DNA of 64,000 bases from NCBI RefSeq assembly GCF_024298865.1, contig NZ_CP101161.1, positions 207,227-271,226 on the forward strand. Reading direction: 5' to 3'. This stretch comes from Halorarius halobius. GTDB taxonomy: Archaea > Halobacteriota > Halobacteria > Halobacteriales > Haloarculaceae. The translations under genes were made by a program, and so were the position numbers. Under the pieces are notes generated by a model. That model ran no database searches. It was not told the DNA's origin and saw nothing but the letters and a program-made list of their open reading frames with translations. Below, one piece after another: positions 24,918-33,013 of this stretch (position 1 is its first letter; each line of letters starts with the position of its first letter).

Positions 24918-26042
24918 GTGACCACGCTGGTGCTCTGTGTCGACCGGGACGGCGGGCTCACCGACGAGCCGGTCGTCGGCTGGGAGGCGGTCCGCGCGCT
25001 CGTCACCGACGTGGGCATCGAGGACCCCGAGGACTCGCAGGTGAACTGCCTGCTGGAGAGCCTGAAGGTGGCCCGCGACCTCCGGGACGGCAACGAGGAC
25101 CCGGTCGTGGCCGTCGTCTCGGGGACGGGCGACGCAATCACCACCGACCGCGCCATCGCACGGGCCGTCGATGACCTGGTCGCGGAGTACGACCCCGACT
25201 CGGCCATCGTCGTCACGGACAGCGCGGAGGGCGAGCGCACGCTCCCCATCATCGAGTCGCGGGTGCGGGTCGACGCCGTCGACCGCGTGGTCGTCCGGCA
25301 GAGCCACGACATCGAGTCGACGTACTACGTGCTCAAACAGTTCCTCGCGGACGAGGAACTTCGGTCCACGGTGCTGGTGCCGCTGGGGGCGGCGCTTCTG
25401 GCGTTCCCGCTGTTGCTGTTCCTCGCCGAATCCATCACCGTCGCGCTGGCCGTCGTCGTGGCCGTCCTCGGAACCTTCCTCCTGTACAAAGGGCTCGGCA
25501 TCGACGACTTCGTCGCCTCCCTGCCCCGGGCGGTCCGGGACGCCTTCTACTCCGGGCAGGTGTCGCTCGTCACCTACGTCATCGGGATTGGGCTGGCGCT
25601 CGTGGGCGTGTTCGCCGGCGCCATTGCCGTCTCACCGCTGGGCAACGACGGCGTGTTCATCACCGCGATGCGGTTCGTGTTCGACGCCGTGCCGTGGCTG
25701 GCGGCGGCGGCGCTGGCGGCCTCGACCGGCCGCCTGCTCGACGAACTGCTGGGCGACGAGGGCGTCCGGTCGGCGCTTCTTAACCTCCCGTTCGGCGTCG
25801 TCGCCGTCGGCCTCGTCGTCCGGGGCTTCTCGGCGTACTTCCTCGAGCGCGCGGGCGAGATTCCGGCGCTGACCGTCCCGCGACTCTCCGCCGGCGCACT
25901 CGAGGTGTCGTCGTTCACCCTCACCGTCTGGGAGCGGCTGGCGGTGTTCGTCGTCACCGGCGTCGCCGTCTCGCTGGTCGGCGTCCGGTTCGCCACCTAC
26001 TTCTCGGGACGGGAGGTCGAGCGGGTCACCGAGAACCCCTGA
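24918..26042 (+). CDS. DUF373 family membrane protein
   Basis: The protein has 374 residues from GTG 24918 (TTLVLCVDRDGGL after the start). An N-terminal cytoplasmic domain (about 1-150) carries DSQVNCLLESLKVARDL and the VVSGTGDAITTDRAIARAVD loop. Six or so membrane segments follow from residue 155 to the end. The family is archaeal and uncharacterised. The C-terminus ends right at the stop of the convergent pilin-like gene with no gap. Confidence 0.88.
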   Translation: MTTLVLCVDRDGGLTDEPVVGWEAVRALVTDVGIEDPEDSQVNCLLESLKVARDLRDGNEDPVVAVVSGTGDAITTDRAIARAVDDLVAEYDPDSAIVVTDSAEGERTLPIIESRVRVDAVDRVVVRQSHDIESTYYVLKQFLADEELRSTVLVPLGAALLAFPLLLFLAESITVALAVVVAVLGTFLLYKGLGIDDFVASLPRAVRDAFYSGQVSLVTYVIGIGLALVGVFAGAIAVSPLGNDGVFITAMRFVFDAVPWLAAAALAASTGRLLDELLGDEGVRSALLNLPFGVVAVGLVVRGFSAYFLERAGEIPALTVPRLSAGALEVSSFTLTVWERLAVFVVTGVAVSLVGVRFATYFSGREVERVTENP

Positions 26043-27320
26043 CTACACGACGCCGAGTTCGTCCGACGCCCCGACCGCGTTGCCGTCCTCGTCGCGCAGG
26101 ACGGCGACGCTGTTCGCGCCGCGCACGTCGTCGACGTACTTCACCTTCCCCGCGTCGAGCCCGACGTACACGATTTCGGGGTCGTCGTCGTCGTCCACGT
26201 CGGCGGCAGTGACGGGAGCCTTCGCCGCGTCCGCCGCGGTGACGACCGTGGTGCCCTCCCCACCGTCGGCCGTCGGCGCGCCGGTCACCTTCACGTCGTT
26301 GCTCCCGTCGACGGCGACGACGCTGGCGACGCCGTCGTCGTCGAAGTCCGCCAGCGCACCCGCGCCGATGCCGGTGTTCGAGCCGGTCTGGCCGCCGTCG
26401 AGGTTGTTCGTCGTCCCGTCGGGCTCCAGATACCGGAGCTGTTGGCTGGCGTCCGCGAACACGAGTTCGTCGGTGCCGTCGCCGTCCACGTCACCGACGC
26501 CGGAGACGGCCTGCACGCCGTTGCCCGGCGTCGCCACCTCGACGGGCGAGTCGCCGGGCCGAACCCGGTAGAGGGTGTCGTGGTTCTCGTTCACGAAGAA
26601 GACGGAGGCGGCGCTCCCGTTCCAGCGGCCGACGCCGAGGCGCGTCTTCGACGTCTCGATGGTGCCGGGGATGTCGCCGCCGGAGGCGACGGTTGTGGTG
26701 CCGTTGGTGTCGTTGGTCAGCCGGAGCGACCCGCCGGCCGAGACGTACGGTACGTCGGCGCGCCCGTCGCCGGTGAGGTCGGTGTCGGCGGGGCCCAGCG
26801 CCGCGAGGTCAGTCGTCGCGGACAGTTCGACGACCGCGCCGTCGGGGGCGACGACCTTCACGCGGCCGCCCTCACCGGTGTAGAGCGTGCCGGCGGCACA
26901 CGCCCAGGAGGCCTCCTTCGCGTCGGGGTTCTCGACCCGGAAGCGGGCGACGACGTAGGACGTATCGCTCCCGGGCTTCCGCCAGACGACGCGGAGTTTC
27001 TCGCGCTCGGGGTTGACGCGGGCGCTCTCGCCCGTGGTGAGTTCGCGGCCGCCCAGCACGCCGGGGTCCGCGACGCCCCGCACCTCGATGCGGTCGCCCT
27101 CAAGCGTGTCGCCGCCGCCGTGCCGGAGGCTGTACTGACACGCCCCCGGCGTCCCCGAGAGACTCAACTGCGCGGTCGGGGCCGGGTCGGTCGTCTCGGT
27201 GAGCCCCAGCGCCATCGTTCCGCCGATGACGCCGAGCACCACCACGATGGCGACGAGCAACGCCGCGCCGACGACCGGGGACAGCGCCCGTTCGTCGGAC
27301 GACGACCGTGACCGGAACAC
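26043..27320 (-). CDS. Type IV pilin-like protein fused to a VCBS/FG-GAP-like beta-propeller
   Basis: The protein has 425 residues from GTG 27320. The N-terminus has an archaeal prepilin pattern, RALSPVVG followed by a long hydrophobic run. Prepilin peptidase (PibD) would cleave before the hydrophobic segment. The next region (CQYSLRHGGGDTLEGDRIEV) matches pilin-type domains. From about residue 190 there are repeats of the FG-GAP/VCBS kind: DLTGDGRADVPY, GDVDGDGTDELVF, ALADFDDDGVASVV and DVDDDDDPEIVY, each with a calcium-binding-like loop. Thus a pilin-like anchor carries a propeller. Surface adhesion is an inference. Confidence 0.85.
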   Translation of the reverse strand: MFRSRSSSDERALSPVVGAALLVAIVVVLGVIGGTMALGLTETTDPAPTAQLSLSGTPGACQYSLRHGGGDTLEGDRIEVRGVADPGVLGGRELTTGESARVNPEREKLRVVWRKPGSDTSYVVARFRVENPDAKEASWACAAGTLYTGEGGRVKVVAPDGAVVELSATTDLAALGPADTDLTGDGRADVPYVSAGGSLRLTNDTNGTTTVASGGDIPGTIETSKTRLGVGRWNGSAASVFFVNENHDTLYRVRPGDSPVEVATPGNGVQAVSGVGDVDGDGTDELVFADASQQLRYLEPDGTTNNLDGGQTGSNTGIGAGALADFDDDGVASVVAVDGSNDVKVTGAPTADGGEGTTVVTAADAAKAPVTAADVDDDDDPEIVYVGLDAGKVKYVDDVRGANSVAVLRDEDGNAVGASDELGVV

Positions 27321-27342
27321 ACCGGTCGTTCGTGCTCCTGTC

Positions 27343-27351
27343 GGTTATATT
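27343..27351 (-). promoter_or_regulatory. TATA box of the pilin-like gene
   Basis: ATATAACCG on the minus strand is centred 26 bases before GTG 27320, which supports that start. Confidence 0.6.
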
Positions 27352-27471
27352 CGTCCGGTCGCTTCAGTTCGAGAAAAACACCCCGGAGAGGGCCTGAACG
27401 CATCGTCAGTCGGTGATCGGCGCGCTGGCGCGAGACGGAGCGCCTATCTTCGCGGGACCGATAGGGCGGGT

Positions 27472-28194
27472 ATGCGCGACGACGACGCCCCGTGGGTGAG
27501 CCTGTTCTCGGGCGGGAAGGACTCCTCGTGGGCGCTGTACCGGGCGCTCGAGGCGGGCCACCCGGTCGAGCGTCTCGTCACCGTCCACCCGGACGGCGAC
27601 TCCTACATGTACCACACGCCGGCGACCCACCTCGCGGACCTCGCCGCGGAGTCGGTCGGCATCGAGTTGCTCGACGTCCACCCCGACGAGTTCGACGCCG
27701 CGACCGCGACCGATTCGGGGCGGCAGGGCGACGCGGAACTCGAACCGCTGGAGGCGGCCGTCCGCGCTCTCGGCGAGGAGTGGGGCGGCGTCGGCGGCGT
27801 CACCGCGGGCGCCGTCGAGAGCGAGTACCAGACCTCCCGCATTCGGGCGATGTGCGACCGCCTCGACGCCGAACTGTTCGCGCCGCTGTGGCAGGAAGAG
27901 CCTCGCGGCCTCGCGAACGCGATGCTGGATGCGGGGTTCGAAATCACGATTCTGCAGGTCGCCGCCTACGGCCTCGACGAGTCGTGGCTCGGTCGCACGC
28001 TCGACGCCGACGCGCTCGCCGACCTCGAACGGCTGAACGACGAGTACGGCGTCCACATCCTCGGCGAGGGCGGCGAGTTCGAGACGTTCGTGGTCGACGG
28101 GCCACACATGGACCAGCGTATCGACCTGGCGTACGAGACGGTATGGGAGGGCGACCGCGGCCACCTCGAAATCACGGACGCGACGCTGGAGTAG
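27472..28194 (+). CDS. dph6: Diphthine-ammonia ligase (ATP pyrophosphatase, Dph6 family)
   Basis: The protein has 240 residues. The PP-loop ATPase motif LFSGGKDSSWALYRAL is at residues 10-26, and the family signature MYHTPATHLADLAAES follows. Further conserved segments are GGVTAGAVESEYQTSRI, LFAPLWQEEP and LGEGGEFETFVVDGP. Dph6 amidates diphthine on elongation factor 2. ATG 27472 follows a TATA-like CGCCTATCTT 25 bases upstream. The gene is divergent from the pilin gene. Confidence 0.9.
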   Translation: MRDDDAPWVSLFSGGKDSSWALYRALEAGHPVERLVTVHPDGDSYMYHTPATHLADLAAESVGIELLDVHPDEFDAATATDSGRQGDAELEPLEAAVRALGEEWGGVGGVTAGAVESEYQTSRIRAMCDRLDAELFAPLWQEEPRGLANAMLDAGFEITILQVAAYGLDESWLGRTLDADALADLERLNDEYGVHILGEGGEFETFVVDGPHMDQRIDLAYETVWEGDRGHLEITDATLE

Positions 28195-28209
28195 CCGGAC
28201 GGCCGCGAC

Positions 28210-29178
28210 CTACGTCTCGCCGTTCGAGAGCTTCGTGTGCGCGCCGACCAGCGCGCCGCCGAGGTCGACGTCCTCGAGGTGGGTCTCCTCGTCGACGATG
28301 GAGTCGTGGAGTTCGCAGTTGCGGACGGTCGCGTTCGGGAACACGACGCTGTTCTCGAGCGTGGAGTCGACGACGCGGGCCCCGCTCATCACGTGGACGT
28401 TCGCACCGACCTCGCTGTCGACGAGTTCGGCGTCGTCGGCCACGAGCGAACCGCCGTCGAGCGCCCACGCGACCGCCTCCAGATAGGATTCGGGCGTGCC
28501 GATGTCGAACCACGGCTCGTCGAACGAGAACGCGAACACCTCGTCGTGCTCGACGAGCCACTTGATGTACCAGCCGGGTTCGTCGGGGTTGTTGCCGTCG
28601 TCGAGGTACTCGTGGAACCGGAGCGCGTCCTCGGGGAACGCGTAGCAGGCGATGGACACGAGCGTGCTCGGCGGGTCGTCCGGCTTCTCCTCGAGCGCGC
28701 GGACGCGCTCGCCGTCAACGTCGATGACGCCGTAGGAGGTGGCCTTCTCCTTCGTGCCGACGTCGTAGGCCGCAAGCGCCGCGCCGTCGGTGCGCTCGAA
28801 GAAGTCGACGAACTCCGCGATGTCGAACCCGATGAGGTTGTCGCCCGCGACGACCACGAGGTCGTCGGCCACGCCCTCGCGGTCGACCAGTTGGCCGAGT
28901 GCGCCGACGACGCCGAACTTCTCGTCCTCTTCGGTGGTGTCCTCCACCGAGAGAGTGAGCTTCTCGAACTCGCTTTTCGCGATGTACGCCTCGAACTCGT
29001 CGGCGAACGCCTCGTTCGTGGAGACGAACACCTCCTCGATGCGGTCGTCGGCTTCCAGTTCCGCGAAGATGCGGTCGATGACGGTGGTGTCACCGACCGG
29101 CAACATCATCTTCGGCCGGTGGCGGGTGATGGGCCACAGTCGCGTGGCGTACCCCCCGGCGAGCACGACTGCCTTCAT
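28210..29178 (-). CDS. Sugar nucleotidyltransferase with left-handed beta-helix tail
   Basis: The protein has 322 residues from ATG 29178. The signature LAGGYATRLWPITRHRPKMM, and GDTTVIDRI, define the nucleotidyl-binding N-terminal domain (about 1-235). VAGDNLIGFD holds the metal-binding Asp, and EKPDDPPSTL the sugar-binding loop. The C-terminal part (about 245-320) has hexapeptide-like repeats (VHVMSGARVVDSTLENS). It resembles glucose-1-phosphate thymidylyl-, uridylyl- and mannose-1-phosphate transferases; the substrate cannot be told. A likely role is supplying sugars for surface glycosylation, an inference. Confidence 0.88.
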   Translation of the reverse strand: MKAVVLAGGYATRLWPITRHRPKMMLPVGDTTVIDRIFAELEADDRIEEVFVSTNEAFADEFEAYIAKSEFEKLTLSVEDTTEEDEKFGVVGALGQLVDREGVADDLVVVAGDNLIGFDIAEFVDFFERTDGAALAAYDVGTKEKATSYGVIDVDGERVRALEEKPDDPPSTLVSIACYAFPEDALRFHEYLDDGNNPDEPGWYIKWLVEHDEVFAFSFDEPWFDIGTPESYLEAVAWALDGGSLVADDAELVDSEVGANVHVMSGARVVDSTLENSVVFPNATVRNCELHDSIVDEETHLEDVDLGGALVGAHTKLSNGET

Positions 29179-29287
29179 GCCCCGAACGTCACCAGCGGCC
29201 GATAAGTCCTTTTTCATACTCCACAATCCGCGGGCGTATGCCGCGTGTCTGACGCACATTTTTGCGGGATGGGCGGAAAGGCACGGT

Positions 29288-30211
29288 ATGACCAGCCTAA
29301 CGGAGGTTTACGAGGGAGGCGCAGGAGGGGCCGACCTTCGACGGCTGTACGGCGGTGTGGCGCTGTTCCTGTTGGGGGCAGTTCTGACCGTCGCCGGTAT
29401 CGTCGTGGGAACATCGACAAGCGTCGCCGCGATGCTCGGCGTTGACGTGTACGGCGCACGCGAACTGGCGGGCATCTTCGCGGGGCTCGGGTTGCCGGCG
29501 ACGTTCCTCGGCGCCATCATCGTGTTGCCGAAGGCGTCGACCAGACTCCGCGCCATCGCGGGGCTCGGGTCGGCCGTCGCGGTCGCCGGCGTCTGGCTGT
29601 TCACCGAAGTGTACCCGGGGCAGTGGTACGGGATGGCCACGGACTACACGCTCCACGTCACGGCCGTCTACTTCCTCGGAATCATCACGACGTTCTGGTG
29701 TCTGTTCGTCGCGGTCGCCAACTTCAAGGCGCGCAACGACCCCGGCGGCACGGTCCGCCTGGAAGTGACCAAGGAGGGGAAGACGAAGGTCGTCGAGGTG
29801 TCGAACGACCGGCTCAAGCAGGGGCTGGGGGGCATCGGCCTGCTCGGCGGCACGCCCGACGGCGAGGCGAAGACGCAGACGAACGGGCCGGGGTCGGCGG
29901 CCGTCTCGGACGGCGGCGCGGAGGTCAGCCACGCGAGTTCGCCCGACACCGGGGGGTCCACGTCGCGGTCGGCGGGCGGTAGTTCGCTCGAACAGGTGTC
30001 GACGACGCCCCAGCGGTCCGGCCCGACGACGACCGACGACGCCGAACTCGTCGACAGCGGCGCCGGGACGCCGCCGAGCGACCGCTACTGTGGCAACTGC
30101 GACCAGTTCAACTACGTCCGCACCGACGAGGGGCTCGAACCGTACTGCGGGCTCCACGAGGAAGTCATGGACGACATGGAAGCCTGCTCGCAGTGGTCGC
30201 CGAACAACTAG
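29288..30211 (+). CDS. Haloarchaeal membrane protein with C-terminal zinc-ribbon-like Cys cluster (DUF7139-like)
   Basis: The protein has 307 residues. Four membrane segments lie in residues 20-150 (GGVALFLLGAVLTVAGIVVG to FLGIITTFWCLFVAVANF). A disordered Ser/Thr/Gly/Asp-rich linker (about 180-265) leads to a C-terminal motif with four cysteines: YCGNCDQFNY, then YCGL, then EACSQW. I think this matches DUF7139, but I rely on memory for that. ATG 29288 is 27 bases after a weak TATA-like ACATTTTTGC. The stop overlaps the stop of the convergent Mut7-C gene by four bases. Confidence 0.8.
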   Translation: MTSLTEVYEGGAGGADLRRLYGGVALFLLGAVLTVAGIVVGTSTSVAAMLGVDVYGARELAGIFAGLGLPATFLGAIIVLPKASTRLRAIAGLGSAVAVAGVWLFTEVYPGQWYGMATDYTLHVTAVYFLGIITTFWCLFVAVANFKARNDPGGTVRLEVTKEGKTKVVEVSNDRLKQGLGGIGLLGGTPDGEAKTQTNGPGSAAVSDGGAEVSHASSPDTGGSTSRSAGGSSLEQVSTTPQRSGPTTTDDAELVDSGAGTPPSDRYCGNCDQFNYVRTDEGLEPYCGLHEEVMDDMEACSQWSPNN

Positions 30212-30651
30212 GGGAGCGTCTTCTCGACCCGCTTCCAGTGGGACCCCTTCCAGAAGCACTGCCCGCAGTCGCAACACCGCCAGACCGCTTCGTCTCGCGA
30301 GTCCGGCGCGTAGTCGGGGGTCGACGCCGCCGGGTCGACCCGCTGAAGTCGGCCGTTGCAGGCGCCACACCGCGTCGGCTCGGCGAGTTCGAGCCGCATC
30401 CCCCGGTCGTGGAGTTCCCGCAACTGTCCCTCGATCTCCCGTTCAGTGAGCAGGACCCCCTCCGCGCGGGCCGCGAGGTCGCGGTCGCGGGTCAGGAGCG
30501 TCCGGCCCTCCGCGCGGGACAGGTCCAGCACCGCGTCGTCGGCCTCGACGCCCCGGTCGAGCGCGTAGGCGGTGTCGTAGCCACACATCCGCAGGTAGAC
30601 GGCGAGTTTCCCGCACATGGCGTCACAGAGGAAGGGGCCGTCGATGCTCAC
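30208..30651 (-). CDS. Mut7-C RNase domain protein
   Basis: The protein has 147 residues from GTG 30651 (SIDGPFLCDAMCGKLAVYLR after the start). The pattern GKLAVYLRMCGYDT, DDAVLDLSRAEGRTLLTRDRDLAAR and the C-terminal zinc ribbon (RCGACNGRLQ, RCCDCGQCFWKGSHW) define the Mut7-C family, a PIN-like RNase fold. GTG overlaps the polX TGA by four bases (GTGA), which sets the start. Members are predicted RNases; activity in archaea is not established. The operon with polX suggests it acts in nucleic-acid repair or turnover. Confidence 0.9.
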   Translation of the reverse strand: MSIDGPFLCDAMCGKLAVYLRMCGYDTAYALDRGVEADDAVLDLSRAEGRTLLTRDRDLAARAEGVLLTEREIEGQLRELHDRGMRLELAEPTRCGACNGRLQRVDPAASTPDYAPDSRDEAVWRCCDCGQCFWKGSHWKRVEKTLP

Positions 30652-32384
30652 AGCCCCAGGAACGCCGCCACGTCGTCGGCCTCCCTCGTCGTGAGCACGT
30701 CCGCCGGTTCGGCCCACCCGCGGCGCGCGGTGTGGACGCCGAACCGGACGAACCCGTAGCTCGCGGGGGTGTGGGCGTCCGTGTCGATGGCGAGGGTCGC
30801 GCCCGCCTCGATGGCGCGCTTCACGTACGACCCGCTCAAATCGAGGCGGTGGGGGTTGGCGTTTATCTCCAGTGCCGTGTCGTTCGCCGCCGCGGCCTCA
30901 GCGACCGCCTCGACGTCGAAATCGAGGCCGGGACGCTGGTTCAGCAGGCGGCCGGTCGGGTGGCCGAGCACGTTCACCTCGGGGTGTTCGCAGGCCGCGA
31001 CCAGCCGGTCGGTGCCGTCGCCATCCAGGGAGGCGTGCGGGGAGGCGACGACGCAGTCGAGTTCAGCGAGCACGTCGTCCGCGACGGAGACCGAGCCGTC
31101 CGGTGCGATGTTCGCCTCGACGCCCGTGAACACCCGAACGTCGGCGTCGGCCGCGACCGCACGCACCTCCTCGGCCTGTTCGAGCAGGGCGTCGTCGTCG
31201 ACGCCGACGCCGCCGACCATCCCCGGGCCGGTGGCGTGGTCGCTGATGGCGATGTAGTCGTGGCCGAACTCCTCGGCGCCCGCGACCATCTCCGCGACAC
31301 TGTCGTCGCCGTCGGACCACTCGGTGTGGAGATGGAGGTCGCCGCGGACATCCGTCTCGTCGATGAGGTCCGGCAACTCGCCCGCGGCGGCGGCGGCGAC
31401 CTCGCCGCGGTCCTCGCGCATCTCCGGGGCGATGTACGGCAACTCCAGGGCCGCGTACATCGCCGCTTCCGTCTCGCCGGCGACGCGTTCGCCGACGCGC
31501 TGACCCGAATCGGGGTCGTCGACGCCCGACACGTCGAACACGCCGTACTCGTTGACCTTCAGCTCGCGCTCGATGGCGCGGTTCCGGAGCACGATGTTGT
31601 GGTCCTTGCTCCCCGTGAAATAGAGGAGGGCGCTCCCCCACTCGTCGGGGACGACGACCCGGAGGTCGACGCGGATGCCGTTCGCCCGCAGGGAGGCTTT
31701 CGAGGTGCCCGCCTCGATGGTCTCGGCGTCGAACTCGACGAAGCGGTCGACGACCGCCTGGCGGTCGTCGGTGGCGACCAGCACGTCCACGTCGCCGACG
31801 GTGGGGCGCCAGCGCCTGAGCGACCCGGCAGTCTCGACCCGCTCGACCGCATCGGACGCGCGAAGGTGGTCCATCACCCGCTCGGCGAGCGGCTGGGCGT
31901 CGCCCAATAGCTGGCGTTCGTGGCTCTCGCGTGCGAACGCGATGTTGTCGAGGATGTTCTGTTCCGTCTTGGCGCCGAACCCCTTCACCTCCTGTATCTC
32001 GCCGGCCTCGGCGGCGGCTTCGAGGTCGTCGAGGTCCTGCACGCCGAGCGCCTCGTACAGGTCCGCGACCGTCTTGGGGCCGACCCCCTCGACGCGCGTC
32101 AGCGCCTCGATGTCGACCGGCAGTTGCTCGCGCAACTCCTCGAGTTCCGCGATGGACCCCGTCTCGACGTACTCGACGATTTTTGCGGCGATGGCCTCGC
32201 CCACGCGGTCTATCTCTTCGACGGCGTCCTGGCCCTCGGCGGCCAGCGTCTCGACGGCGACGGTGTGGCCGCGGACGTTCTCGGCGGCCTGCCGGTACGC
32301 GCGGGGCTTGTAGTCGACGTCCAACGCTTCGAGGCGGTCGGCCATCTCCTCCAGCAGGGCCGCGACCTCGGCGTTCCGGCTCAT
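30648..32384 (-). CDS. polX: DNA polymerase/3'-5' exonuclease PolX
   Basis: The protein has 578 residues. Helix-hairpin-helix motifs lie in residues 50-150 (TRVEGVGPKTVADLYEALGV). The family X palm follows (AGSLRRWRPTVGDVDVLVAT, with the catalytic Asp pair, and GIRVDLRVV). A C-terminal PHP exonuclease domain starts near residue 345 (GDLHLHTEWSDGDDSV) and carries DYIAISDHA, TGVEANI, ASPHASL and DTDAHTP. PolX fills short gaps in base-excision repair. Its ATG overlaps the upstream TGA by four bases (ATGA), and its TGA overlaps the Mut7-C GTG. It is the middle gene of a three-gene operon. Confidence 0.95.
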   Translation of the reverse strand: MSRNAEVAALLEEMADRLEALDVDYKPRAYRQAAENVRGHTVAVETLAAEGQDAVEEIDRVGEAIAAKIVEYVETGSIAELEELREQLPVDIEALTRVEGVGPKTVADLYEALGVQDLDDLEAAAEAGEIQEVKGFGAKTEQNILDNIAFARESHERQLLGDAQPLAERVMDHLRASDAVERVETAGSLRRWRPTVGDVDVLVATDDRQAVVDRFVEFDAETIEAGTSKASLRANGIRVDLRVVVPDEWGSALLYFTGSKDHNIVLRNRAIERELKVNEYGVFDVSGVDDPDSGQRVGERVAGETEAAMYAALELPYIAPEMREDRGEVAAAAAGELPDLIDETDVRGDLHLHTEWSDGDDSVAEMVAGAEEFGHDYIAISDHATGPGMVGGVGVDDDALLEQAEEVRAVAADADVRVFTGVEANIAPDGSVSVADDVLAELDCVVASPHASLDGDGTDRLVAACEHPEVNVLGHPTGRLLNQRPGLDFDVEAVAEAAAANDTALEINANPHRLDLSGSYVKRAIEAGATLAIDTDAHTPASYGFVRFGVHTARRGWAEPADVLTTREADDVAAFLGL

Positions 32385-32821
32385 CGCCCCCCGATTCGCG
32401 GCCCGTCGTCGTCGCCCAGCGCCTTCTTCAGGAAGTTCATCCACCGCTTCTGGTCCATCGCCTCCTTTCGTTGCTGTTCGCCCTCGATGTCGGTCGTCGT
32501 GCCGAGACTCTCCAGGGCGTTCAGCGCGCGGTCGATACCGATGATGGCCCGCGCGATATCCTCGCCCTCCTCGAAACTGATGTCGGCGTCCGCTATCCGT
32601 TGCTTGCGCTGGAGGCGCTCGCGCCGAAGGTTCTTCTTCGCGGTCTCGACCCGCTCGCGTTCGCCCGCGGGCACGGTGTCCCGGCGCTTTATCTCGAACA
32701 CGAACTCCTGGAGGTCGAGTTCCTGGCCCTGCACGTCGATGCGGTCGGGAATCTCGGCGCCGACCGTCGCGCCTTCCTTCCCGATGCGTTCGAGCAGGAT
32801 CTCCCGCTCGTACTCCTTCAT
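32381..32821 (-). CDS. DUF5788 family protein
   Basis: The protein has 146 residues from ATG 32821 (MKEYEREILLERIGKEGATV). It is helical and rich in Arg, Glu and Lys (ERERVETAKKNLRRERLQRK). I place it in the haloarchaeal DUF5788 family from memory of that pattern. Its function is unknown. It is the first gene of the polX operon and overlaps polX by four bases. A regulatory or accessory role for the polymerase is a reasonable guess. Confidence 0.8.
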   Translation of the reverse strand: MKEYEREILLERIGKEGATVGAEIPDRIDVQGQELDLQEFVFEIKRRDTVPAGERERVETAKKNLRRERLQRKQRIADADISFEEGEDIARAIIGIDRALNALESLGTTTDIEGEQQRKEAMDQKRWMNFLKKALGDDDGPRIGGR

Positions 32822-33013
32822 TGCGTGCAACGTGGGCCCGCGGAACCAAAACTGGTCCGGCGCGCGTCTCGACGGCCGTCCGCGTAAACCGAATGCGGCG
32901 ATAGGAAATCGGTGCTCGGCCACGACCCCCCACCACGAGTCCGGCCGGCGAGCGGCGTCCGCCGGCTTCCCGATGTCGCAGAGGATTTGCCGCCACGGCA
33001 CCGATGACCGGTA

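Noticed and set aside
24918..26042. A role of the DUF373 gene as a transporter.
   Set aside because: It has many membrane segments but no transporter motif; calling it one would be a guess.
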